Of a stretch of 64,000 nt of DNA, positions 11,572-21,703 are shown piece by piece. Location of the stretch: positions 71,211,538 to 71,275,537 of the forward strand of contig CM064868.1 of assembly GCA_032719365.1 (NCBI GenBank), read 5' to 3'. The number at the start of each line of letters is the position of its first letter. Positions within the stretch are counted from its first letter, which is position 1. This DNA is from Prinsepia uniflora (taxonomy: Eukaryota; Streptophyta; Magnoliopsida; Rosales; Rosaceae). The position numbers and the translations under genes were made by a program. Under the pieces are notes generated by a model. The model worked only from the letters and a program-made list of their open reading frames with translations, ran no database searches and was not told the origin of the DNA.

Positions 11572-12115
11572 ATTTTTAGATACGTTCTGAGCCTGCTAAA
11601 TCTACCACAACGAGTTTGCTTTTCCGGATAAGTGGCTTGAGAGGCTTGGTCAAGTGAGATGAATCACCATTTTCGCAAGAGACACCATCTTCTCTTCCCA
11701 AGACAGACCTTTTTACTTGTACCTGCACTAAATAATTTATGAACATCAAGATTCCAATTACACTAAACCAAACAATTCAAACCTTCCAGTTAAGCTATAC
11801 CAAACAATTCAAATCGAGAAAGAATCATGCATAAAATGAATATAAATATATCAAAGAAAATAAAGAGATAATAGACAGTCTAAATATTTTACCATCAGAA
11901 TCGCATGACTACGAGAAGATTCAGTGTTCAACTTTGTGTTTGCAGCTATACGATGAGCTTCCCCGCATCTTAAAAGCACAAGAAAATTCTGCTGATTTTT
12001 TTATGTCTACAATAGTGGCCCCAGGTACTGAAACATCACCAGTTCTTGGATCTTCCACAATGGGAATATTATCATTTGCTGGATCAAGTAGGTCTTGGAG
12101 GGTCTCGATTTCACC
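11572..12115 (-). pseudogene. Captured motor-domain exons of an ARK-type kinesin
   Basis: Two exons of an armadillo-repeat-type kinesin (ARK) motor are readable on the minus strand. Exon A (about 12115 to 11893) gives ETLQDLLDPANDNIPIVEDP, RTGDVSVPGATIVDI and, after a frameshift, EAHRIAANTKLNTESSRSHA, including the switch I NxxSSRSH motif. It ends ATG|GTAAAA. Exon B (11722 to about 11572) follows a GTGCAG acceptor and gives VQVKRSVLGRE and LVVVDLAGSERI, the switch II motif, then a stop where Asp is expected before KSG. Exon order and splice sites match a genomic fragment with its intron. The P-loop and the rest of the motor are absent, with a frameshift and a stop, so it is not functional as a motor. 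Confidence 0.85.
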
Positions 12116-12124
12116 CACCGGGGA

Positions 12125-12300
12125 GGTGACGACACAGGTCTGAGGATGGAGGCGACGACACAGGTCCGAGGATGAAGGCGACGACACAGATCCGATGATG
12201 GAGGCGACGACACAGATCCGATGATGGAGGCGACGACAAAGATCCGATGATGGAGGCGACGACACAGATCCGATGATGGAGGCGACGACACAGGTCCCAG
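12125..12300. repeat. 26-bp minisatellite inside the hAT
   Basis: About 6-7 copies of a 26-bp unit containing GACGACACAGATCCGATGAT, with starts for example at 12181, 12207 and 12233. The unit length is not a multiple of three, so the Cys/Arg/His-rich open frames across it (CRRLHHRI-type) are artefacts of the repeat. Confidence 0.9.
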
Positions 12301-13118
12301 GACGGAAGTGATTCGTGATCAAAGGAGGGGCTGTTCTTGTTGGGTTGTTCTTATTGATGAAGGAAGGTTGAGAATGGAGAAGGTTGAGAATGGAGAAGAT
12401 TAGAGAAGGGTTGCTGGAGAAATAGAAGTGGAGGCGTGGAGCATTGGAGCTACTGATTTGATTTTTTGAGTTTAATTAGGTTATCAAATATAAAGTTTTA
12501 GTATTTATATTTTGGTTATTGTGAAACCCTAATGTACTAAATGGGTTCGCAGGTTGATGGGTTCGCGGGTTGATGGGTTAGCAGATTGGGACTTAATAAC
12601 TCATTTAATAAACGGGTTAATAGGTTATTAAATGGGTTAGTGGGTTGACCCGAAACCCACCTGTTTAATAAACAGGTTATAATGGGTTGACCCGAAAATG
12701 ACCCGGATTACTATCGAGTCGGGTTCGTTCGGGTTAATTTCGTGCGGGTTTCGAGTCGTATATCGGGTCGTGTCAGAAATTGCCACCCTTATCTGTCAGG
12801 ACCCGACCCTCTTCTGTCAGGACCCGACTCATCTAGCACGATATTATCCGTTTTGGGCCTCCTTACCCTTGCCCTCACGGTTTTGTTTTCGGAAGCTCAC
12901 GATGCAACTTCCCAGGGGGTCACCCATCTTGGAATTTCACCAGTCTCAACTCGCTTAACTTTGGGGTTCTAATCCCCCCCAAAGCCACTTGAGCTCCTAA
13001 AAGGCCTCGTGCTAGGTGTGCCTACACCTTTAAGGCACACCATCATCCTCTCCCAGACCATTCCCCGTCGCAGGAATGTGGGATCGTTCACCGTTCCTTC
13101 TAGGACACGGGTCTTACA

Positions 13119-13528
13119 CTAGACAAACGAGATACCTCTTCCATGGGTTATCATCTATCCACGAAGTCTTCATTGTGGCCACCTTCCCACAAAGGCATAT
13201 TCGATGCTCCTCCAACCCTCGACTTTCTTCCATATCTCCCTAAATCTAAAACCCTGTTGTTACCACCTTCACTGTTGCTGCAATCCCCTTCTTTCAAGTC
13301 GCCCATCTACCCAATCGAAAATCCTGCAATTCCCACCTAAATTCGATGCCAATTTATTCAATTCCCCCAAAAATTTTGAAACCATAGCAGAGGAATTATC
13401 GTCAATTCAATTTTCTCTCAATGTTTCGATTTTGCTGGTGCACCTCAGTTTACATGTCCTCCTCTACTGTGCCATAACAACTCCACATCTGCAAACATTG
13501 CTCCACGTTTGCAAACATTAATGTCGTC
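13119..13528. other. Unassigned sequence with a short open stretch
   Basis: A frame at 13143-13340 (+) reads DAPPTLDFLPYLPKSKTLLL and is gene-like in composition, but it starts at a transposon edge, has no partner exon and matches no family I know. It could be a gene relic or chance. Confidence 0.3.
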
Positions 13529-14585
13529 CAGAGCTGGTCCAAACATTTAGAGGCCTAGGGTAAAAATAAAAAATGGGCCTTCAATTCGCATACTTAATTA
13601 TTGAAAATGTAAATTTTATAAATTGATTATATTATATTTTTTATTAAGAAGCATCGTTAAAATTTTTGTTATGAGAAAACTCATATATTAGAACAAAACC
13701 CCAAACAAAGAAAAAAGAGTACATCATATCCAAAACATTACATGTAATTTTTTTAAAAAAACAAATCTTATACTTTTTTTGTAAAACCAGTAAGCAATTT
13801 GCAACTATATACAAACTTCCATTTTTAAAACAAGAATGTAATTAAATATTGTTAAACTAAGAACCTTTGTAGCAGTGATCTTATCAATTTATGTGAGTTC
13901 CTTGAAGTTTTCCTAGCATGCGAAAAAGACGTAATTAAGGATTCAAAGGCACACAAAAAAAACTAAAGAGGCATAATTTCTAATTTCTAACAAATAGCAA
14001 GAACTGACATGTCATTTGTAATGTTAGATTTGTGGCTTAGACCCATAACATTGGTCCTTTAATTATATCAAGGGGCCTTCCCATCGTCAAAAACTACAAC
14101 ATCCAGAAGGGAAAGTTGTCAAATGGAAGTGTTCAATTAGGGAAACTGTAATAGGAATTCTATTAAATTAAATTACATCTTTTTGAAGTTTGTAACTTAG
14201 GAATATCTCGGATAAGGCTTTTAGAAGGCGAGGTGAAAATGTCTGGATGTCTTTGACTGGAAAAGCGAATTGTTGAGAAATTGAGCTTAGAGTTTGAGAG
14301 TTTGAATGAGATTGCAAAAAATTAAAAATTTAGAAAAATTGAGAATTTGAGATTGATATTTAACCTTGGAACATTGAATTAGAATATTGAAACACTGCGT
14401 TTTCTTCTTGGAACTTTGAAGGAGACTCTCCTTCCGTTTCCCACTCACTCGTTTCCCCTTTTTAAATTATCATACATCTTACTATTTTTTTTTTAAATAT
14501 AACAAAAAAAACTTAATTTTTGGCCCTTCAATATTTTTGGGTCCGGGGCCTAGGCCCCTCCAGCCCTCCCTATTGGCGGGCCCTG
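13529..14585. mobile_element. Non-autonomous hAT remnant
   Basis: Starts CAGAGCTGGTCC and ends, in reverse, CAGGGCCCGCCAATAGGG; both sides next carry GGCCTAGG and a GGGCC-rich zone, typical of plant hATs with CAGGGCCGGCCC ends. Flanking octamers ATGTCGTC and ACGGCGTC match at 6 of 8. The interior is AT-rich without a transposase frame. Confidence 0.7.
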
Positions 14586-16762
14586 ACGGCGTCAACAAGA
14601 TGATGCAACTGTATTGACGGTGTAACCGTTCCTAATGCACATTGAGGAAAATTTCAGTTCCTGATGCATTTTGAGACAGTGTGCCTTGTTCCTAGTGCAC
14701 TTAGCCTAATAAGCCTATTTTCTATAATCAGCATGCGTATTTTTTTTAAAATATTTTTCAATAGATTTATATCATTATATTTGACGATTCATTTTTAATT
14801 ATTTGATTTATTATATTTTGAATTTTAATAAACAAAGGAGTGTGACTCGTTCAATAAAGCCCTACCTCTCTAACTACCAGAATACTAGTATTGCTCAGAT
14901 TTCTTCTGAGAAGAAAGAATCTGAATTCTTCTCAGATTGAATGTTATCAAGCAGGTAAAGAATTGTAACAGAAGAAAAAGTAATCAATTTCTTTCATCGG
15001 TCAAATTTCATCTCAAATTTGTTCTCAGATTGTAATGGATATCTTCATATTCATATTCATCTCAACTTTGCAATTAACTTTTAGAATTTACCTCTGAGAT
15101 TACAAATATATCAGGATAGTGGCCGATTTCGACGAAATACTTTGGCATATATCTGAAATTGGAGATAGAAAAGGAAGAAAAAAAATTCCCACCCCCTTAT
15201 GGTTTTATGTAGAGGGGTTAAATTCATGATAAACATCGATATTTTGCACCATGGAAGGATTAAAATATCGATATCCTTAGAAATATCGACAGTAAAATGT
15301 TGATACTTTACACCATGGAAGGATTAAAATATTGATATTGATGAAAATATCAACAATTAAAGTTACACAAATATCTTCCGGAAAAATAAAGTTACAAATA
15401 TATCCATACATATTGATGGACATTTCTATATGGTTCGACTCAATACAAATAGTGGAAATATAATTTAAAAGTTGGGAATTTTTAATGAACATTTAGAAAA
15501 GTTTAAGAACTCAACAATAGTTATATAAAACTAATAAAAATTATAAAATGATTTTGATATAATAAGTATATGAGGTTACAACCCGCTCTATAAATTAAAA
15601 ATATGTATTATTAAACTATCAAATTATCCTTTCATTTTATTTATCGAAAATTCATGAAAATTACTAAGTTAGTCAAATGAGCTAATTCAGGAATTAGACT
15701 TTGAATGATTAGAAAATTTTGAGAATTTGGTAGAAAAGTTTCGAAGAAAAAACCAAATTTGTTAGAAAGTTTGTAAGTAAATAATTTTGGGAGAAATTAG
15801 AAACTTTATATTAAGTTTTTTAATTATATCAATTCTCTTTATTGTTACTTAAGTTCTATTTTTAATTCCTAAAAATCTAAACTCACCAATTAAATCTCAC
15901 CATTTGCACTTACTCTCCCTAACCGACCATCATCTTCTCTGCTCCTTCTCTACAAGAATGACTTCGCGCACCATCCACATGCCTAGTCCAAACCACACTC
16001 AGCCTCGCCACCACAACCCAAATCCTTCCTCAAGAAAGAAACTATCTCATCCCTCGTCTCCATCATTGTTGAGAATCATCGAGGATGAGAAATTGGAGCC
16101 ACAAACTAGAAACCCTCAGCAACATCGCTTGAGGTTTCCGGTGGACTCAAGCCATAAGACCGCTATTATTTTACTCTTCTAGACAAGTTGAAGAGGGTGG
16201 GGAAATTGGGAAATTTTTTTTTGGCTTTGAATATGGATGTCGGTGGATATCATCAATTATCGGTCAATTTCAATGATAATTGTCGATATTTTTCGAAATC
16301 ATGTGTATTGGAGGAAAAAATTTCTTCCCTTTGTTTCCAATTTAACCATGGATATACCAAGCTAATCGACAAGTTTGACACAAGATTATTATTTGAACAC
16401 ACTGAATTATTACATTATTAGACACACTTAATATGATACAAAATCTATACTCGCAATAAATAAATAATAAAAAATAATATTTATATAAAGTAATTTAATT
16501 TATTAAAATAATATCTCTTCTTAAAGATATTTATACAAACCAAGTAGATTCTACAGTATTAAAGATATTGAAATTTGTCACCCTCCTGGAACCAGTACAT
16601 TATTAAAAGACTACGTCATGCTAGGAACAACCTGGAAACTTGCCTTGCAAGTGTTCTAAGTTGATATCAAAATTTCGAATAACAGATCAATTTGGAGTTA
16701 TGTAGAAACTTGCAATCAAAACTAGAAAAGGAGGAGTTTCCAACGTACACACCCTCAAAAAA
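14586..16762. other. AT-rich intergenic DNA
   Basis: No gene supported. Near 15236-15345 a segment with CACCATGGAAGGATTAAAAT is present twice, surrounded by ATCGATATT-type motifs that recur at 16220-16300, suggesting an old unclassified repeat. The open frames at 15904-16182 and 16188-16421 show no domain. Confidence 0.4.
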
Positions 16763-16767
16763 ATTAT

Positions 16768-17087
16768 TATTGAATTTCAAAGGTTGAATTGTATTTCTCT
16801 CATATGATCCTTACAATTTGTACAACTATATATAGGCTTAGGGAAACTAATTAACAACTCCTTGAATTAAGGGAATTGACAACAATTCCTTAAATTAAGG
16901 AACAACTCCCTTGAATTAAGGGAGATGACAACAACTCCTTGAATTAAGGGAGTTGACAACAACTCCTTGAATTAAGGGAGGTGACAACAACTCCTTGAAT
17001 TAAGGGTTCCAATAACTCCTTGAATTAAGGGTTCCAATACTCCTTGAATTAAGGGTTCCAATACTCCTTGAATTAAGGGTTCCAATA
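16768..17087 (-). repeat. Copia 3' LTR with internal tandem repeat
   Basis: 320 bp. The half next to the coding region is a tandem array of units of about 22-32 bp, each containing TCCTTGAATTAAGGG. The partner LTR at 27668-27882 is 215 bp because it has fewer units. Outside the array the two LTRs are nearly identical. Confidence 0.93.
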
Positions 17088-17094
17088 CTCCCCC

Positions 17095-18364
17095 TCAAGC
17101 TGGATCCAGAAGGTTGATGGATCCAAGCTTGGACAGAAGTCGTTGAAACTGATGAGAAGCTAAGGGCTTTGTGAAAATGTTGGCCAATTGGTCGGAACTT
17201 CTTGTGTAGTGTGTCTGAATTACTTGCGACTGCACCTGTTCACGAACGTAATGACTTTCAACCTCAATATGTTTCGTTCGCTCGTGAAACACGGGGTTGG
17301 ATGCGATATGCATGGCGCTCTGGTTGTCACAGAATAGGGACATAGGAAGGGTTGCAGGAAACCCTAAATCACACAGAAGACCCTTGAGCCAGATCAACTC
17401 ACACGCTGTTGAAGCCATTGCACGGTACTCAGCTTCGGCACTGGATCTGGCGATGACAGTTTGCTTCCTACTTTTCCAGGTGACCAAGTTTCCACCAACA
17501 AAGGTGCAGTAACCACTTGTGGACTTTCGATCGATAGCATTTCCTGCCCAATCTGCATTGAAGTACCCCATGATGTGAGTGTGGTCGTTCTTCGTCATGA
17601 GAATGCCACGACCAACATACCCTTTTGAGTAACGTAAGATCCTTTTTACAAGGTTCAGATGCTCAATGGTGGGAGAATGCATGAATTGACTGGCAATACT
17701 CACTGAATATGAGATGTCTGGTCTGGTGATCGTTAGGTAGATAAATTTACCAACAAGCCTCTGATAGGAGCTGATATCCGAGAGGGGAGTGCCTCCCAAG
17801 TCAAGTTTGAGCTTGCTATCGAGAGGAGTAAGGGCAGGCTTAGCATCACTCATATTAGCATCCTGGAGGAGGTCCATGACGTATTTCCGTTGATTAAGAA
17901 ATAAACCCTTATGAGAAGATGCCATTTCGGTCCCAAGAAAATACTTTAACACCCCAAGGTCTTTAATCACAAATCTTTGTTGAAGTGACTGTTTGAGTTT
18001 GGAGATCTCTGCAGCATTATCACCTGTAATTATTAAGTCATCCACATATATCAACACAACTAATTTCCCACCAGCTCCAGTACGAACGAATAATGATGAA
18101 TCGGCACCACTCCTTTTGAAACCAACACTATGAAGAACTGAACTTAGCTTAGCATACTAAGCACGAGGCGATTGCTTCAGTCCATAAATTGACTTATGTA
18201 ACTTACACACCAAATCAGGGTCCTGGCTTTGAGGATGTCCAGGAGGCAAGCGCATGTAGACTTCTTCTTCAAGATCAGCATGTAGAAAGGTGTTCTTCAC
18301 ATCCATTTGGTACAGGGACCAACCCTTATTGACAGCCACAGACAATAAAACCCTAACTGAGTTC
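17095..18364 (-). pseudogene. Copia reverse transcriptase / RNase H part
   Basis: Minus-strand reading gives, from the insertion inward, MNSVRVLLSVAVNKGWSLYQ, MDVKNTFLHADLEEEVYM, CKLHKSIYGLKQSPRA, a TAG stop where Trp is expected, then the RT catalytic LIYVDDLIITGDN. After that come DLGVLKYFLG and the RNase H region ADWAGNAIDRKSTSGYC, ARSSAEAEYRAM, LWLKGLL-like, and the end TKPLASHQFQRLLSKLG. The stop codon falls in the polypurine tract. The 320-codon run from 18057 to 17095 is open. The N-terminal RT residues (DYKETFAPVAK) lie on the far side of insertion E1, at about 21710-21760. Confidence 0.93.
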
Positions 18365-18422
18365 ATTTTTGACAGGACCCATCCCAATCCCCCCGGGATT
18401 AGTGCGGGATGACCCTGCTCCC

Positions 18423-18443
18423 GTCTGACACGAAGTGTCAGAC
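18423..18443. repeat. Conserved terminal hairpin of the E family (E1 copy)
   Basis: A perfect stem: GTCTGACAC, loop GAA, GTGTCAGAC. The same hairpin occurs in E2 (27312-27332, loop TCC), E4 (50948-50968, loop GAA, one stem mismatch) and E5 (54891-54911, loop TTG, one mismatch at the end). It is always 50-75 bp from the CCTGTCA end of the element, and E3 keeps a degraded form near 40072-40090. Confidence 0.85.
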
Positions 18444-19164
18444 AAGAGATATTTCCGACCTTTGCCCTCCCGGGCTATCAGAGTACGCCAGGATCCGGAG
18501 GAGGTATGTGATATCTCGGTCTCTGCTACAATCCACATCCGATGTCAACCTGAAGGGCAGTCAAAACATTAAAAACTGTGAGTGGACAAAAATAAAGAGT
18601 TTATAAAACATTTCAGAAGAAGACATTTGTACCCTCCACTAAAATGCATGCATGCATTCGAAAACCATTTACCCAAAACAAACCATACGTGGGACTAAGC
18701 CCAAAGCAGATATAAACCAAGGTCGAAAGGACCACAATGAAAACGACCATACGGGCCACTACCCAAATCCATAAGGGACTCGGCCCCAAACCATAAAGAA
18801 ACCAAGTATACGAGCCACTGCTCAAATCCTGTGCACACCTGTGCACACCACATATCATATATCATATATACATCACATACATATATATAAGTCACACAAC
18901 CAATCCTGTCACGGTATCCAAAGCTACGCGCGTGCTACCCGGGTCTCAATCCGAGTCTTCTCAAAGTCAAGGTCAATGTCCGCAGACCACTGACCCTACC
19001 CGAGGTAATAGTAACCATAGCCTTCCTGAGAGTAAGGAACCCAACTGGGGGGTGACTCCACTCAGTCGGTGCTCCGTGACTACTCCAGGGTCCACCCAGG
19101 CCAACGACCCTCCCCGGAGGAGATAATAGAAGTAAAGGAAGGTAGATGAACATATATATACATA

Positions 19165-19360
19165 ACATAATATCCATGCCCGGTTCCCCTGAACCGTCAT
19201 GTACCGTAACAATATAACCAGGGTAACATGCTGGTTCCCATAAACCGTCATGTACCATAATGACCAACAAGGGTTCATGCCGGTTCCCATAAACCGTCAT
19301 GAACCACAATGACCTTTCCAGAGTTCATGCCGGTTCCCATAAACAATCATGAACTTGGAA
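19165..19360. repeat. Array of large hairpins in E1
   Basis: Four to five imperfect copies of a unit containing GGTTCATGCCGGTT, CCCATA and AACCGTCATGAACC, each able to pair with itself through about 14 bp with a 6-nt loop. The matching array in E2 is at about 26390-26600, in the opposite orientation. Confidence 0.85.
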
Positions 19361-20067
19361 ATCTATCTAGGGTCCCTGACCCGAAATCATAAACCGTAAA
19401 GTGACTGGGTCTCGTGCCCGAACATAGGACATCAGTTGGGCACCGTGCCCGATATCTGAGGTCATATGCCCGAAACAAAACCAAATGGGTCTCATACCCG
19501 AGTTTATCCTTTTGAAATCCAAATCCAGTTCATTTAAATCAATAAAGAAATACAGACCCTATAAGCACCGTATAAGGCCGAAATCTCGAAATACGTGCTT
19601 ATACGTAACCACATACAAATGCACCCATGGCATTACATACAAGCATTTAAAACATATAATAAACATTTATGCATGCACCAATTTAGAAAACAAGGTCCAC
19701 TCACAGACCGTCCGAGCTGCCGCCTCGATTTGCGTGCCATACGGCTCCCCGAGCCGATCACCGTCACCGGGACTCCCAAACCTGTCCAAATTGTAATAGA
19801 AGGTTAATAACTACTTAATTAACCTCCCACTAAAGCCCCGTAATTTTCCCGTATTTTTAACTATTTTTAAAACCGAACCTAAACCTTCCGATGCCCCGAA
19901 ACATATCGAGACGGTGTCCGATTGACACGAAACCAGTCCCAAAATGTTCGTTACATCGAATAGATGATTTCGTATGTTGGAACCTTCCCTAGATTCCCTG
20001 CCACGCGCCCTCACGCGCCGCCTGAAGTGGCTGCGCGTGGGCTTCACGCGCCTGCTACAGTACCTGC

Positions 20068-20416
20068 TGACGTCATCGCTGACGTCAGCATGACGTCATC
20101 TGACAGCTGTCAGGTCTGGCATGTCAGACTCTGACAGGTGCCACGTGTCATGCTCCCATTGGTCCACGTCATTGTGCTGTCAGTGCCACGTGGCAGTCTG
20201 ACATGTGCCACGTGTCATCACGACACTGGTCCACGTCTGTGCCACGTGTTAGCCCCTGATTGGGCCACGTCACTGACATGTCAGTGCTGACTGTGCACTG
20301 ACATGTGACACGTGTCTCACTCCTATTGGCCCATTTTCTGACATGTCAACTGACATTGTCAGATCTGACAATGCTGACGTCATCCCTGACATGATGACAT
20401 CAGCAGGATGACGTCA
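20068..20416. promoter_or_regulatory. Dense TGACGTCA / CACGTG motif cluster in E1
   Basis: Five exact TGACGTCA palindromes (20068, 20080, 20091, 20375, 20409) and five exact CACGTG cores (20142, 20187, 20209, 20243, 20309) occur in 350 bp, with three further CCACGTC and repeated TGACATGTCA-like words and ATTGG boxes. TGACGTCA and CACGTG are the classic plant bZIP (TGA, HY5, ABF) binding sites, and CACGTGTC contains the ABRE core. E2, E4 and E5 lack this block at the matching place. The cluster is observed; enhancer activity is inference. Confidence 0.7.
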
Positions 20417-20956
20417 CCTGTCATCTCTGTCCTCTCGCGGGTCGACCCGAATACCAGTAACCGGGTCGCCGTGACCCGCGGCTTGACCCGGCCGGTTCTC
20501 CCAGCTCCGGCCACCAAAACACTCCCCGTTTGTCCCATTCTCTTCGTCTCAACCTAACCTACCGTCATATGACTTAAAACGGAAGAAAAAACATCGAAAA
20601 CCCGTACCTTCAATCCAGCCATGGCGGCCGTGACTTCTCCCGCCGTTCACGGCTGTTCCAAGCAGTCCAACACCTCGAAACCAATCTCATTCATCTCCTG
20701 GGATCCCTAGAAACCTTACCCAATTAATGGAATCGAGTAAAAACCATTAAAATCCAATTTCGAATTTTTGAACATTTTCTTACCTCACGGGTTCGACTCC
20801 CCGCCGTGGCCACCGCCGTCCCCGGCCGTGGCTTGCCATCCTCAGCCTCTCACCACTTCCTCACGGTCATATTCATTGTAGCACAGTCACAAGATGAGTG
20901 ATGGAGGTGGGAAATATGTGTGTTTGTGTTTTGAAGAAAATGGAGAAAATGGTGAA

Positions 20957-20974
20957 GGGGGGGGGGGGGGGGGG
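20957..20974 (+). repeat. G18 homopolymer
   Basis: Eighteen consecutive G on the plus strand within E1. Such runs slip easily, so the true length may differ from the assembled one. Confidence 0.95.
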
Positions 20975-21703
20975 TTTCGGGTGTGAGGAAACAAAGAAGA
21001 AGGAGATGATAGCTGATGAGAGAAGAGAAATGGAGGGTGAGGATTTAAAGATGAGTTGAAATGGATGGTTAGGATTAATGGTTGGTGGATTTGATTATAA
21101 AATTAATTAAATAATATTAATTAATTATGTAGATCCACAAATTGGGGGATCAAGTCAATGGGATGAGTGACACTTGTCACTCATCCATGGGGTCCACTAA
21201 AATATCTGCCCAATCAGATTTCGCCAAATCGTCCCCGTCTCGAAGTTCGTGCATAGTGAAATCGAACTTCCGTGACCCATAACTCTCCCGTTTGAAGTCC
21301 GATTTCAGTGTGCCGCCTGCCTATGGATTCGTATCGTCCTCATCTACGTAACGGTCTTCGGTCCTCGGCCATCGGACCTCCCGGTCAAAAAGTCAACATT
21401 TTGACCCCTTTTAACCAAAATTACCAAAATGCCCCTAAACTTCCGAACGTCATGACTTCCTCCCCGAACGTCGGAATTGAACGTGCCACCTATCTATGAA
21501 CTCGTGACGTCACGAAATACGTCACGGTCATCGGTCAAAGTCCATTTGACTGCCCGATTGAAAAGTCAACGTTTTGCCACCACCAAGGGCAAAACGGTCA
21601 TTTCGCATCGTTCGTCCGATTTCACTCTACTAGTCACGGATTAGCCTCACTAATCGTGATTAGTCACTAATTTAATCATGGAATTTGGGACGGGTCGTTA
21701 CAA

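Larger units (their letters stand above)
10192..12791 (-). mobile_element. Non-autonomous hAT carrying kinesin exons (Pack-hAT)
   Basis: The ends TAGGCCTGGCAATGGGTCGT and (from the right, reversed) TAAGGGTGGCAATTTCTGAC are hAT-type terminal inverted repeats. The 8-bp duplication TCTGTCAG (10184-10191 and 12792-12799) is exact, the size diagnostic of hAT. Both subterminal zones are full of short GACCCG / GGGTT / TTTAATAAACGGGTT repeats, as is usual for transposase binding regions. There is no transposase. The centre holds captured kinesin exons (see 11572-12115) and an unrecognised 110-codon frame at 10696-11028 (-), containing LHKLQIALASKENILSQTAL, which may be another captured piece. It sits inside a Cassandra LTR, so it is younger than that element. 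Confidence 0.88.
9763..13118 (-). mobile_element. Complete Cassandra (5S-carrying TRIM), split by a hAT
   Basis: On the plus strand the first LTR is 9763-10093 (TGTTAGG..TCTTACA). A short internal region follows at 10094-10164, and the second LTR begins at 10165, is interrupted at 10191, and resumes at 12792 to end at 13118. Read on the minus strand the order is 5' LTR, then TGGTATCAGAG (a Met-tRNA primer-binding site), about 70 bp with no ORF, a purine tract GAAGGGTGGAT-like, and 3' LTR. Each LTR holds a block resembling 5S rRNA read backwards (CTTCCCAGGGGGTCACCCAT and CGCTTAACTTTGGGGTTC). Cassandra elements are known to carry 5S promoters in their LTRs. Flanks CTGGA and CTAGA are a near-perfect 5-bp target duplication. 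Confidence 0.9.
18370..21702 (-). mobile_element. E-family large LTR-like element, copy E1
   Basis: 3333 bp, non-coding. In its own orientation it starts TGTAACGACCCGTCCCAAAT and ends GGATGGGTCCTGTCA. The ends are TG..CA, flanked by ATTTT at 18365-18369 and, after one extra A, at 21704-21708, consistent with a 5-bp LTR-type duplication. It interrupts the copia RT between VAK and MNS. It carries a conserved 9-bp-stem hairpin (18423-18443), an array of larger hairpins (about 19165-19360), GGGC/GCCC motifs, a bZIP-motif cluster (20068-20416) absent from the other copies, and an 18-nt G run (20957-20974). No ORF with a known domain. Best reading: solo LTR of a large retrotransposon family. A TIR element is less likely, though the ends match each other at 14 of 20 positions when inverted. 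Confidence 0.75.

Noticed and set aside
12007..12291. Cys/Arg/His-rich open frames (CRRLHHRI repeats)
   Set aside because: They are produced by the 26-bp minisatellite, whose unit is not a multiple of three; only the kinesin part beside them is meaningful.
18932..19309. Several overlapping open frames on both strands in E1, with similar frames in E2 at 26458-26751
   Set aside because: They lie in the hairpin arrays of a non-coding element, differ between copies, and show no domain.
20068..20416. CRISPR-like or phage-like repeat
   Set aside because: Eukaryotic context, irregular spacing and known bZIP palindromes; no repeat-spacer structure.
18370..21702. E1/E2 as a single composite transposon with copia as cargo
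   Set aside because: Each E copy has its own different 5-bp duplication and both split the copia reading frame, so they are separate insertions.
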